A stretch of DNA of 64,000 bases from Sipunculus nudus (taxonomy: Eukaryota; Annelida; Sipuncula; Golfingiida; Sipunculidae). Where the stretch lies: contig CM049311.1 of the NCBI GenBank assembly GCA_026874595.1, forward strand, positions 76,644,453 through 76,708,452, read 5' to 3'. The notes under the pieces are model-generated. The model saw only the letters and a program-made list of their open reading frames with translations, was not told the DNA's origin and ran no database searches. Positions 24,422 to 36,080 of this stretch are shown here, piece by piece (positions within the stretch are counted from its first letter, which is position 1; every line of letters starts with the position of its first letter). The position numbers and the translations under genes were made by a program.

Positions 24422-27400
24422 GTAACTTGCTGTTCATTGGAAAAAAAAACGTTTTTCCATTGCCTGCTTGAGTCTTTAACTTGTAGTTATCCTTCACTGC
24501 AGATAGGTTCAGTTTTTATCCCAATTGAAAAACCTCTTTCCACCTGTCCCAAGGCCAGGCATCACATTATTAATCAGTAACTGAACCCAGATTTGATTTC
24601 TGATCATAATTTCTGGATAAATAACATTTGTCTACAGTGAGAAAAGGAGACAGAATTTTTCAGAAACACGTTTTTCATTATAATTTGGAATATGATTATA
24701 AATTGAAATGATTAAATTTTTGCCAGTCCTTTTGTTTATTGGCAGTGTAATTGAGGTGCATTAAGTAACTGAATTATTATATTTGTCTGGCCTTTGGAGG
24801 AAATACCACAAGTTTATGATAACCCAGTAGTAGCCTGTTCCCTGATTGTTTACTTACTTCCTGATTCACTGCTGCTTTCTTAGTTTTGCCATTTTGTGAC
24901 CGAAAACCTCTTTCCATCTTTCTGTCTACCATAAGTTTGTGATTGTTTTATTCTGGTGATCTTGTGCCTCTTTCACAGAGCAACAGTAAAATGTTTCAAA
25001 ACCATTTTGATTGCAGATGGATATTCAGCCACTGTTGTTATGTAGAATAATATAATTTTGCCTAAAACATTTTCATCTGAAACCAGAGGATGGTTTCAAA
25101 CAGTTCTTGTTGTAATTCATGTGAAAACTAGGAAACAAAAGAAAATTCCTTAGGGAAATGCTGGAATAGTCAACTTGCTGCTGGAGCTTGTTATCAGCAC
25201 TTCATTTAAATATGAATGAAGCACTGGCAGCACAGCTCAAGCTTTGTACATATTCATGCATTTACCTGACAATGACAGTCAAACAGTGATAACCCAAAAA
25301 TTGAATTTTAAACATTTTCAGGATATGGCAAGGCCAAAATGGTCTGACCTTTCCGCTGTTGTTGGAACCCATTAGAAGGGATTCTTTGCTGTTGCTGGAC
25401 TTAATCATGGGTTTCATTATATAAATGACATCACCACAGCAAGCAGGTGCAATCTTTCTGAGAATTGTAGTGACAAGATGAGGGAAAATAGAGTGATTTG
25501 CTTGCTGCCTTTAGCTGTTGCCATATTTAATATACTGGTATACACCTGCATTGCATTGTGGTTGTTACTGTTGCCATTATTGCTGTTGTTTGGCAAACAC
25601 ATGAATGTTCATTCTCCAAACCCAAAATAAGTTTCATGATAAATAGGAGCAGTGATTCCATGAACATTCATTTTCCTTGATGATGCCTAAGTTAATCAAC
25701 TACATGAATTCATCAGACTGATTCAAAGTATCCTCTGGCCCAAGAGAAGAATTTGCATATGATAACCTGTGAAAGGGGTAACAGTGACTTTGGTTCAACA
25801 AATCTAACCTGTAAGTGAACCTGTACGTCTTAAGTGTTGCAATGTCATCCAGTGTGAGTATTGTGGAAAAGTGTGACCATAAAAAAAAGTTGTATGGGAT
25901 CAAATTTAGTGTTTGGTCCTTAGGATTTTGAGAACATTTTATAATGGATGTACATAAGTTAAATTTATGTTTTAAGTTAGTTATTGTTGAAGTATCAACA
26001 GTTCTAAGATATTGTGTATTGTTATTTTATGTTCATTACTCTGAAATTCATGCTTTTTTAATAGTACAGCACTAAGCTAAATTTTCTGTGTAATTGATAT
26101 GTGAAGGATCCCTTTAAAGTTAAAGTCTGAATTAATGTATGTGTAAGGGGTTAATGTGTAAATTCAAATTTGATTGCTTTTTCTTGTGAGAAAGTAAACT
26201 ATTTTTGACAAGAAGAGTGTTCACTTCAACAGAATTTACAATAAATCAAGACCATTTAACTTCCATCAAACAACTATTTATCCTGATTTTATTTCAAATT
26301 TCGTGACAAGAATTTTGAAATCACTCACATTAAACTTCAGACCACTTCATTCCATGGGACCAATTTTACAAGTCTTCTTAGGAATTGCTCAGGAAATGTT
26401 AAATCACAAATGAAATAGGAGTGTTGTTTCTTCTTAAAAATGAAATCAGTGAAAAAGTGTTTGCTCTGAGAGTAACAGGAATTAGCAGTAATTCAGTGTG
26501 TTTTCAATTTCTGACAATTTGCAGATTCCTTAGCAGTAATAAATTGTTTTCTGTTTCTGATAATTCTCAAATAAATGAACCTTTGTAAGCCAAGTACTGT
26601 TCAAAATTAGATGTAACATCTTTAATCATAATATAAAGGACATATCTGGTAAGGCAGAGCTACAAAATCCATAAGATGCTCTTTTTTTCCTTAGTTCAGA
26701 TAAAACAGTAACCTGAGCTGCTGTAAATAGAGGTTATGTCTGGGTATGAATGTTATTTATGTCTGCAACATGTTTAAGATCATGCATATGATATAGGGTA
26801 AAACATCTTTGTAAATTATATCATGCAGACAGTTTTACAAAGTCTGAAATATTAATCTTTTTTTAGTCTTGTTCTTTAATGAAAGAAAATCAGATTCACT
26901 CCAAAAATCATAATAATATGTGGTAAAATGAACACAATCTCTGGCAAGGCACTCATGTTTTCCATATTAACAACATTTTGCATGAACTTCAGGTAACTAT
27001 TTCAATTTTTTTAGCTGCTGTAAGTAAATTAGTCTGCAAGTCTTGTTTCTTTAAGATTTTTATTATTATTTTTTTTTCTGATAGAAATGAAGTTATTCCA
27101 AAATAAACATGAGAGAAGTTGATTCAGCAATGTAAAAAACATTAAAAGTTATTGGATATTTCTTTCTGTTGAGTAACAAGATCAGGGTGTTTTGTGTATC
27201 TACAATACCTTGTTTGCAAAACATATTAGAATAGTCACACAAGTAATATCATAATACCTACATGCAAAATAGTAACTTGTTAGTTAAATTAGTTAAACTA
27301 TAAATGACACTCTTAAGAACTAAAGTTTAATTAGGTATGGTTGAAGGGGTATCTATGACCCTACCTGGAAAGCCACAGGGACAGACAGCTGAGAAGGCAC

Positions 27401-27564
27401 ACATAAAGTTAACATCAGCTCTTTAACATTTTATGTCACATACCGGGTAGTTGAGATACAGGACAGTAGATTTTAATGAGAGTAAGCATTCAGGGCCTTG
27501 TCTTGTTGTAGTCATTGCTGTATGTGTACATTGCATGTTGATGCCTGTTTCTCCCGGTGTGCAG
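24422..27564 (+). other. Intron D-E (3.1 kb)
   Basis: AT-rich, no shared repeat family seen, no recognised exon or RNA gene. Confidence 0.75.
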
Positions 27565-27660
27565 GCCTGGCGGCTCTTGCTGGGTTAAACAGCACAAACT
27601 TACAAAGTAATGCCAATACCTCGACAACAGGGAGTGCCACTTCGTCAAGCACCACAGCAG
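27565..27660 (+). CDS. CELF1/2: CELF exon E: linker, Ser/Thr/Asn-rich (96 nt, symmetric)
   Basis: Acceptor cccggtgtgcag (AG 27563-27564), donor gcag|gtactc at 27661, phase 1-1, 32 codons. It reads GLAALAGLNSTNLQSNANTS, then a Thr/Ser run ending STTA. The LAALAG start continues the Leu/Ala-rich pattern of exon D; the rest is a low-complexity polar stretch, likely disordered. The frame stays open for 284 nt past the donor, but the next good donor there is in the wrong phase. Confidence 0.9.
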
Positions 27661-29939
27661 GTACTCAGGCATGCAGCATGCGAGCTTCCCTCTTTTTCTT
27701 CATCTGGCTGACTGGTTTGATAGAGTTTTCACCTCCATTTATGTTAAACCCCCCCAACCCACCCAACATGCTGCGGCACCAGTTCTTATACCCCTTATCC
27801 CCCCCCCCCCCTTGTATTTCTCTACTGGACTCTTTATGTGTATATCGCTACTGTTACAAGATACTTGTTTACCAATTTGTCCTTGTATGTAATTCATATG
27901 TGCTGGTCATGTATATCAGTCTGATACAGGTAACTTCTTACTAGTGTTTTTGAGAGCATAACTGCGTGAGGGTTTCTTATTTTTAAATTCTAATGTGTTA
28001 TTAGAGCTTTCTAGGCAAAGTTTATTTGCCATGTCAAAACAAACAGTTTTTTTTATTTTGCTCAACAGTGATGTACTCTTCTATTCATAATATCATATTT
28101 AATACATATTCCATTTTTGTGGAAAGAATACTGGCTTTTAGAAAATCATATATATTCAGGATGGCACATTGAAACTTCTGGTATACACTGTGCGTGTATG
28201 ATTCATTGATATTGTTCAAATTTTTTTAATATTTACATACTGGCATGTACTAAACAGGTATCTTGTTTGAAGTGGTGAATTGTAGTCTGACTCGCAGAAC
28301 AATCTGTGGCCAACTGTGATTTGTATGTAGAGGTTAATATGCATGTCTGTCTCATTTAGCCTGCATGTGATGAAATCCTAGGTTTCACTCTAGAAAAGGA
28401 GCCTTGAAGCTCCTGAATACATTAGTTCATGGATGTTGCTTTGTTTTATTATTATGTTTTAATTTTTCAAACTGTAATTATTTTGGTACTAATTTAACTA
28501 TGCTTTTAATTCAAGAATTTCATTTTCATAATTATAATCATGTAAGTCATCAGTAAATCTCTAGTGGAAGGAACATTTCAAAGCACAGATTTAATAATTG
28601 AAGTGAATAACGTTGTAGTATAAATACAAATTTTAAGTCATTGTTGTTCCATTTTTTAAAAGTTAATTGTACACAGCATATTTAGGAAATTTGAAAGGTT
28701 TCTGGAAACATGCCAAGAATTTCTATACATTTGTTGCCCCTTCATCCAGTTAAACAAAACAGCTGTAGATGTTTTCCAGGTAGTGCCTAGATACTTCTTT
28801 AAATTTAAATATTTAATTTGTCTGGTTATTGGATTCTGTATAAAGATAAATGACGCAAAATCAACCAGTGCTAAAAGCATTACTATATGTCCTCTTGAGA
28901 CAAGCATTAGCTGATTTCAGCACTTGATTATCAGCTGAAACATTATTTACACTGTATCATCAAGGTATTTACCATTACTTTTGCAGTAAATCACATTTTC
29001 AGTGTTAGCTTTGTGAATTTCCCATGGGAATTATTGGAATTTAATTATAGGAAACCTGTAACTTCTCAACTGGAATGTTATGTTTCAAGTTTAAAATTTA
29101 AAGCAATCAATCTTTAGACATTGCAGAAAACAAATTAAAATAAAATATTATGAGACAGTCCCTTAGAACATCGTAGCATATAAACATGTATCAAACGCCA
29201 ATGATTTTCATAAATATACAGTTTTACTTTTGACTACATTGTGTTGATGGGATTTGATTTCCCAAAAATTTTTTTATCACAATATGTGCCTGAGAAACAG
29301 AAATTGAATTACTTATTACTATATTATGTTTGTGATGTTCAAAATGCAATCTCTGAAGTAGAATTAAGTAGCTGATGATCCCATGTATATGTATAAACAA
29401 TATTTTCAAGGAAATCTGTATTGCCTGTTGTATATATAGTATGTAAATGAGCCTCTTGTTAACTAGTCATGAAGTGTGTTGGATTTTTGCATTCAGTAAT
29501 GATATGGCAAGAAACTACTAAACCACTATAAATGACTAAGACACAATTATTACTAACATGATGACCTATGGTCTTGCAGACTTGTCAGGTGATCTCACTA
29601 ACATTGATCAGTGCATGTTTTGAAAGCATTTCTCATTAGGCTAGACTTTGCTTTGCTGTTAATAATATATCATAATTTTATATTATGACTTAAATATATG
29701 TTAATTACAATACTTTTTAGAATCATAGATTCTGAAGATAACATGACATTTATATTCATATATTATAAAAGAAATACCTGTTTTAACTCTATCAGTAGAG
29801 TGAAAGAGCCTTTGTCTTGTACCCCACCCCATATTGGGATGCTGTGGTTGCAGTTCTTTTAATTTTGTCACACTTGAACAGACTTTTCATGCTTCATATA
29901 ATCCTGGTACAAAATTTATTTTTGCCATTGATGCCATAT

Positions 29940-30497
29940 ACAGTGGAGCACTGTTTTTAAACGTCCTTCATATGATAGGAGTATTATGGTATACCCACCA
30001 TCCGTCCTTCTGGCCGTCCATCAACATTTACTGTCGGTGTGATAACTTACCAGGCTTTGATGGATTCTCACAAATTCTAACCATATCTACTTAACAAATG
30101 ATCTCGCCCTAGTTCGGTTATGGGCAGTTATTATCCACACATATTAGATCAGGTCACAGATCACTAGGCTACTTTGTGGTGTCATTAAGATAACTTATGA
30201 AGAATATGAAGGATTATGATAAAAGTCATCAGAAATGTTAATCAGTAAAACATCTCTCCTAATTTCGATTTCCATCAAAATCTATACATATTTAATGAGG
30301 TTAGAGGTCACAGTACTTTAGAGGCACCTTGGTGACTTACCAAAAATCCTGTGGATTTTCATGAAACTCATTATACATATTTACCAATAGAGTCTCTCAC
30401 CTAAATTACATTCTCATCAAAATTCATGCATATTTAATGAGGTCAGAGGTCACCAGGTACATGACGGGCCTACAGGACATTTGAGATCTCTTGTTTA
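29940..30497. repeat. Dispersed repeat, copy 2 (pair with 2465-3090)
   Basis: Same orientation and order of phrases as the upstream copy: ccaggctttgatgg, tcactaggctactttgtggt, tatgaaggattatgataaaa, tttaatgaggt.agaggtcac twice, ending ctcttgttta. Clearly diverged from copy 1. Confidence 0.78.
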
Positions 30498-31146
30498 TAA
30501 ATTTTTGAGGAACAAGATTTTTGTGTGGGTATAGAGATAAATGGTTGTGTTTAAAATACAATCTCTGTTTTTATGTCATCAACCTGGTAAAGTGTAACAT
30601 AACAGACTAACATATAATGGTCAATGGCCAGAGTAAATAACATGGGAATCAGAATAGAATAACCCGTGACAAATATGATTGTCAAAGGAAAATTATACTT
30701 TCATTTAGTTCAGAATTATTTCACTTTATTCAGATTATTCGTCAGATTACTAGCAATCTGAAGCCAGATTACTGGATGAAATCACTCCCATTTGGTATCA
30801 AGAAAGGTTGGATTACAGCACATGTGGACACTAGCCAGTGATGTGTTATCAGTTGCACACCTTCACTACTATGACCAATGTGGTGATGCATCCCACGAAT
30901 TAGGTAGTCAGGACAATAAGTAAATTAGGTCCTCCCAGCATTTAAACATTAATTCTTTATCAACACCTTTACTCTTGTTAAAAAATTCCAGATTAACAGT
31001 CATGAAGTTATATCTCAGTTTTCAATATTTATCAACAGGTTTTCGGATAAATGTTTTTCTGTAAACTGTTAACAGCACTCCACTGTATGTGACATAACTA
31101 TGTGATGCAACAAATAGCTGAAGATATTCACAAATACTGCTAGAAT

Positions 31147-31188
31147 GATAATAATAATAATAATAGTAATAATAATAATAATAATAAA
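31147..31188. repeat. (AAT)n microsatellite
   Basis: ATA/AAT trinucleotide run with one G interruption (aatagtaat). Confidence 0.95.
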
Positions 31189-31857
31189 AGAAGAAATCCA
31201 GATGTCTTTTTAAAAAATATTTTTAGGTCTTAGGAAGCACATAAATACCTGTTTTTATGCAGAAATGGCACTTATGGTATTGCCAGCTTTACATTTAAGC
31301 AAAGCTTCAAAACTTTTTTTCTTGAGAGCATATTTTATGATGGCATGGCAGAATATATACATGTTACAGGGTGATTGCTGGACAACATGTATATATCAGG
31401 TCAAAATGCTTTCTTAGCAGAATGGAATACATAAAAATACCAAATAATTTTTTGTCACTTTTTGTTCAGTGAATTTATTTATTTGTAAATTAACTTATTA
31501 ATTAGATTTATTCACTGAGGTGGGAGTTTTTATCTTTAAAAGCTTTTAAAAATAAATTTTAACATTTTAATAGGAAAGTATTATGTACAATATATTTGGC
31601 TTGATAACCAATATAACTTGTTTGTTTTAAAGCATAGATGACTTTGCCGCAGTAACATGATTTGTTTTCGATATTTCACTTGTACTTTTTGCAGTGCAGG
31701 TTCAGAAAATATTTTTATTTTATTGGAATAAATGTAACAGAAGTGTCAGTGTTATGATGACAAAACCAGGCTGAACAGAAAGAAGGCCAGGCATAATTAC
31801 AATGTTTTCCAGGCCGTCTTTAAACCTATTAAAGATGACTGTTTGTTGTCATTACAG

Positions 31858-31935
31858 GTGAAAGTGGAAACCTGCAGAATCTCCAAAACCTCCAGGGGCT
31901 GGCAGCACTGGCCAGCATGACAAATAACCCTACAG
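31858..31935 (+). CDS. CELF1/2: CELF exon F: linker, NLQNLQ repeat (78 nt, symmetric)
   Basis: Acceptor gtcattacag (AG 31856-31857), donor acag|gtaaga at 31936, phase 1-1, 26 codons. It reads GESGNLQNLQNLQGLAALAS then MTNNPT. The internal NLQ triplet and LAALA motif resemble exons D and G, suggesting related exons. Its 3' third and donor are tandemly duplicated 87 bp downstream, giving a second candidate donor near 32023. Use of that donor would add an in-frame TAA at 31950-31952. Confidence 0.92.
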
Positions 31936-32062
31936 GTAAGACTGGCAGGTAACACTGCTGTCACAGGGTCTCCTACAAAATACATGTAGCCATACTGGCC
32001 AGCATGACAAATAAACCAACAAGTAAGACTGGCAGGTAACACTGCTGTGACAGGGTCTACTA
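31907..32062 (+). repeat. 87-bp tandem duplication of exon F 3' end and donor
   Basis: Copy 1 starts at 31907 (actggccagcatgacaaata) and copy 2 at 31994 with the same 20 bases. Both continue through a gtaagactggcaggtaacac donor region and the phrase actgctgt.acagggtct. Copy 2 changes acag|gtaaga to acaa|gtaaga (gt at 32023). Copy 2 has no acceptor of its own. A shorter third trace of cagggtct.ctac follows near 32066-32080. Confidence 0.88.
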
Positions 32063-33850
32063 CTTACAGGGTCTGCTACCTAATACAAATATGATTCTCT
32101 GTCCAGCGCAGGCCTGTGCCACCCAGAGAAGTTAAGATCCAGAGAAATGCAATTCACTGTATATGCTGTGTGATATGGATAACATCCTAAAATGTATTTA
32201 TGCTCTGTCACACCAACATGCACACACCCGAACATGCCCAGAGTTATCCCATAATTAATCAAGACTTGATATATATCATTCATACCCATCCAGTCACTTG
32301 CTCTGTTCTCAGAAGTGCTGAAAGAAGCACACAAGACATGGAATTGTGGGAAAAATTGGCTGAGGTTTATTAAAAATAACATAAAAATTTTCATATTCAA
32401 CATAGTCAGCAATTATCCCTTCTTTCCCACTGACAGGAAGGTGGGGTACAACACGCCATATATATAGTATAGGTCATAATAAAAGTAAAAGTAGTAGTAG
32501 TAAAAGTAACCAGTTTACACCTCGATAAATATATATTTTAGAAACAATCAACTTTAAAATTTTAACATTAACAAGTAGAACACAGAGTGCTTGAGTCGGT
32601 GGTGAAGGGGCTGGTGGTTGGATTTTCTTCCAGATAGTACGTTGCTGGTTGTTGTTTTTCCTGACAGATGAATTCACTAGTAGTCGTTCCTCTTGGTACT
32701 AGTGGTAGATGGTTGCCGAGTGTTGGTTGACGAGTGATTTTGTCCCAGCGCGGGCTTGTCTTCTCGTACAAGGTCCTGGACTGTTATTGGCCAGTAATTA
32801 CTTCCGGTTTGCAGTGCATTATGGTCGCCCCAAATCTTTCTTAATATAATATTTAATGAAGTATTTAGTCCAGTTAGAATACGGATGGGGATGTATGTAA
32901 CATATATTTACTAATCGGGACCCTTCTTGTCAGGGTGAGGTCCTCTGTAATAATTATTCAAGATCTAGCTACCTTGAACTTCCGCCCTCTAGTAAGCAGT
33001 GCCACCATATTGGATATTTGCCCTCTCCTAGTTAATTCCGCGTCTTCATGAACTGGTTATACTGCAGATAAAATTAAACTACTTGTTTCAAATGAATCTG
33101 TTTATCTAGCAAGGTCCTCACGCTGCTGGCTATTGGTTTCCATACGTTAAGAGTAACAGATTTCCCAGAACACAGTGTTACCTTAATTATTGCCCAGCAC
33201 TGCCATACTAATAACGATGTCTGCCTCCAAGTATTCTCACTGTTTGTCAGGAAAGTTTTAAACTCTGATTTGGGTTATCATTACCTTCTTTTCAACCAGG
33301 CAGGTCTTGGGCTTTAAATTTTTGTGTATATACTAGTATTGTCCCCCCCCCCCCCTGAGTATTGTTTCCTTTATTAGGGCCCAACACCCAAAACACTGAT
33401 GGTGTGAGAGCATAAAATTATTATCTGCTTGGGGCAGAGTAATTATATTAAAGCATGGGTATTTTACCCATATTTGGCATATTAATAAGCAAAAATTTGA
33501 GTTGATCAGTCATCTGTTTCATTCATATGTATCATATTTCATTATTGGAATGTTAATGGTGTTAAATCAATTTACTGTTCTGAATGGTTATATTTACTCA
33601 AGTTTCATCACATTTAAATAATATCACATATTATTATATGTTTATTTACATAGTTGGCACATTTTTTCCTGTATTTACATATGATTAATTATGATGACAA
33701 TCAAGGGATGTTTATACATATTTAGTATGATCTTAGAGACTCTAAATTATGTCAGCTTTTTTGTTGATTTATGATGTTTGTCACTTGCTAGGCTGTCAGA
33801 TATGGTAACTATTGATCTGTTCTGACTGGGTGTGTTCCTTTAAGTTTTAG
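31936..33850 (+). other. Intron F-G (1.9 kb)
   Basis: Begins with the duplicated donor region. From about 32400 to 33300 the base composition is less AT-rich than its surroundings, with a GTA/AGT trinucleotide patch at 32480-32510. A homopolymer C run lies near 33342-33354. No gene recognised. Confidence 0.7.
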
Positions 33851-33946
33851 GTAGCATTCAGAATTTGGCAGCTATTAATCAGCTGGCTGCAGCAGCTGCC
33901 AATCCTGCTAGTGCTGCGACAGGAATGCCGGGTATAGCCACCACAG
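33851..33946 (+). CDS. CELF1/2: CELF exon G: linker, Ala-rich (96 nt, symmetric; alternative donor at 33971)
   Basis: Acceptor taagttttag (AG 33849-33850), proximal donor acag|gtacgc at 33947, phase 1-1, 32 codons. It reads GSIQNLAAINQLAAAAANPA then SAATGMPGIATT. A second donor, caag|gtaact at 33971, extends the exon by 24 nt in frame and adds GTLQHYSQ. The distal donor looks at least as strong by eye. Which is used cannot be decided from sequence. The protein pattern (GxxQNLA..LAAAAANP) parallels exons D and F. Confidence 0.9.
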
Positions 33947-34740
33947 GTACGCTACAACATTACAGCCAAGGTAACTTTTACAAATCCCCACTCTCACTTC
34001 CAAATTGGGTTGTGCAGCCATATTATAAATTTGTTGAGACCCAGATGGTCTTGGCAGATTTAATAATGTTCAGCCTAAACTTGCTGTCTGGGCCTAAACA
34101 AATAAAATGGTATATACACCAATAGACTTGTACATAACCATGGTTTGGGATGGTGGTAGCAGCTTTTAATAATGATTAATCAAAATACATACTATTTGTT
34201 GTCTCAGTGAGCATGTTTCAGTGAAGCATGATTCATTAATGGTAAGTTTTACTTAGAAATGAAATTGATCTCCAAATTCATTAATTCATTGTGAATTCAG
34301 TATTAAAAAGAAAATCAAAATCTAGGAACATTTTGATCATTTGTGAATAGAAACACAAGCATCAGTTAGTTTTTACTGTATTAGCTGTATTTTATAAAGT
34401 ATTAATAGCAAGAAGAATCCTGTTACACTCTGCTAAAGTGCAAGTAGAAAAGTGAACATCTCTGTTGCTGGGAAATAAAACATGCTATTATGAACTGGAG
34501 AGTCACGACTCGGACTAGATTATCTCTGCTGTGCCTTGTCAGATAAAGGAAGCATCCAGTCTGCTTATTTTTAGTTATGAAAGTATGCTTGACATGTCAT
34601 GGAACTACTGCTGCCTGACCAACGGAGGCAGTGGCTTACAAATAATGACAGCTTCTCCAGGATCCTCTGCACCGTGTTTTATGGTTTCCTGTCTTTGGAA
34701 AGTCTCATTTTGCCATTCTTAGAGTTGTATTATCTTTCAG

Positions 34741-34767
34741 GTACCAACTCTGTGGCATCCAACACAG
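34741..34767 (+). CDS. CELF1/2: CELF exon H: 27-nt microexon of the linker
   Basis: Acceptor tattatctttcag (AG 34739-34740), donor acag|gttcgt at 34768, phase 1-1, 9 codons reading GTNSVASNT. The family has a 'SGTNAL' segment at about this place in the linker, which supports it. The donor (gttcgt) is the weakest in the gene, as is common for regulated microexons. It is too short for ORF-based gene finders and was found by phase and splice-site fit. Moderate confidence; transcript evidence would settle it. Confidence 0.72.
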
Positions 34768-36080
34768 GTTCGTTACGCCGGCTTTTTTGTGCCAGCTTTC
34801 ATTGGCCCTTTAATGGGCATGCTCCCTCTTTGCTGCCAACATCCACACAAATTGATTCACAAATGTGAAAGCATAGTGCACCAGGGATTCTGAAACCTCT
34901 GCTCCTGCAGTCCATTTTCCTTCTTTTTGAGTCGATAGCATGATTATTTCATGATCTAACCTCAGCCCAAAAATTTTTTTCCCCTGATATCTGGGGGCAT
35001 GTATTGGAAAGCCATTCAAATTGTTCCCTGAAAACAGGTATGCTTACATTGTACTAACTACACAAACCTGAATGTTACCTGTGTGGATGGGTCAAAAATA
35101 GAATAAATGAGCTTCACTTTTTGTTCTTTTAACATTTATTTTAACAACTTTGGATCAAATTCTTTATTTTGATTCAGTTGTTCATTATTTAAAGCTTTAC
35201 CTTGAGTTAACATTAAAACGTGAATCAACATCTAAAATGTGGTTTGGAAATTTGTTTTAGAATATATATGCATTGTATAAACTTATCACAATTTTGTGCA
35301 TTAATGTTAAAAGATTTCTCTTATAAATACAGTTGAATTAATTTATCTATGAGTGCAATTAAAGATGTTTTATTTTCTACAGTGTGATTTTAAAGAAGAA
35401 ATATTTTTAAAATTCCTGTTGGTTGTACATTCTCAGCTTTTTCAAATTTATTTACAGTTTTTTAAACAAAACCATAAATATTTTCTATCCATTTGTGTTT
35501 TTTTTTTGCATTGCTAGTTAAGTTCCCAAAATCAAGCACATACTTGTACATATATACAGCTCTAAAGAAACCTGCTTCATGGTTCTAGTGGCACCCTCCG
35601 TCGTGGTGTGTTTGTTTTATCTGTAGTTTAATCAGCCGCACCTCATTTCTGCAGTGTTGCCCTAACCTGATTAACCAGCTTAACTGCTTCTTAAATATAA
35701 CTGTGTAGCGCAAAATATTATTCTGTGGCTCTGGTTCTCTGCATTATCACAGCTTTATTGTATATCACTGGATATTGATGATGGTTGATCTGCATCAAGG
35801 AGATATCTAGCAGCATTTAGCTAATGTCATCTTGGTTATTTCTGGCATCATATTAATCATCGTGAGTTAATACCAAAGGGTTTTCAGGTAGTGGGTTTCC
35901 TATATGGCTAAGTGTGTTATGCCTTTATTTTAGAGAAAATACGCTGCCTCCTCAAGTCAACTTAAATACTGATTTCCACTCTTCATGCAAATTTATAGAG
36001 TCTGCAGTGTTTCTGAGACCAGCTTTACCAGAATTTAGCACAAGTCAGGTCTAAATGTATTACTGCTCATAGCAGGCCCC

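Larger units (their letters stand above)
27661..31857 (+). other. Intron E-F (4.2 kb)
   Basis: Contains a homopolymer C run near 27799-27810, the second copy of the dispersed repeat (29940-30497) and an AAT microsatellite (31147-31188). No further exon recognised. Confidence 0.75.

Noticed and set aside
27661-27944. Open read-through of 94 codons after exon E, considered as an extended exon
   Set aside because: The one good donor further on (cag|gtaact at 27930) is in phase 0 and would break the phase-1 chain; the translated sequence is low quality and contains a homopolymer C run.
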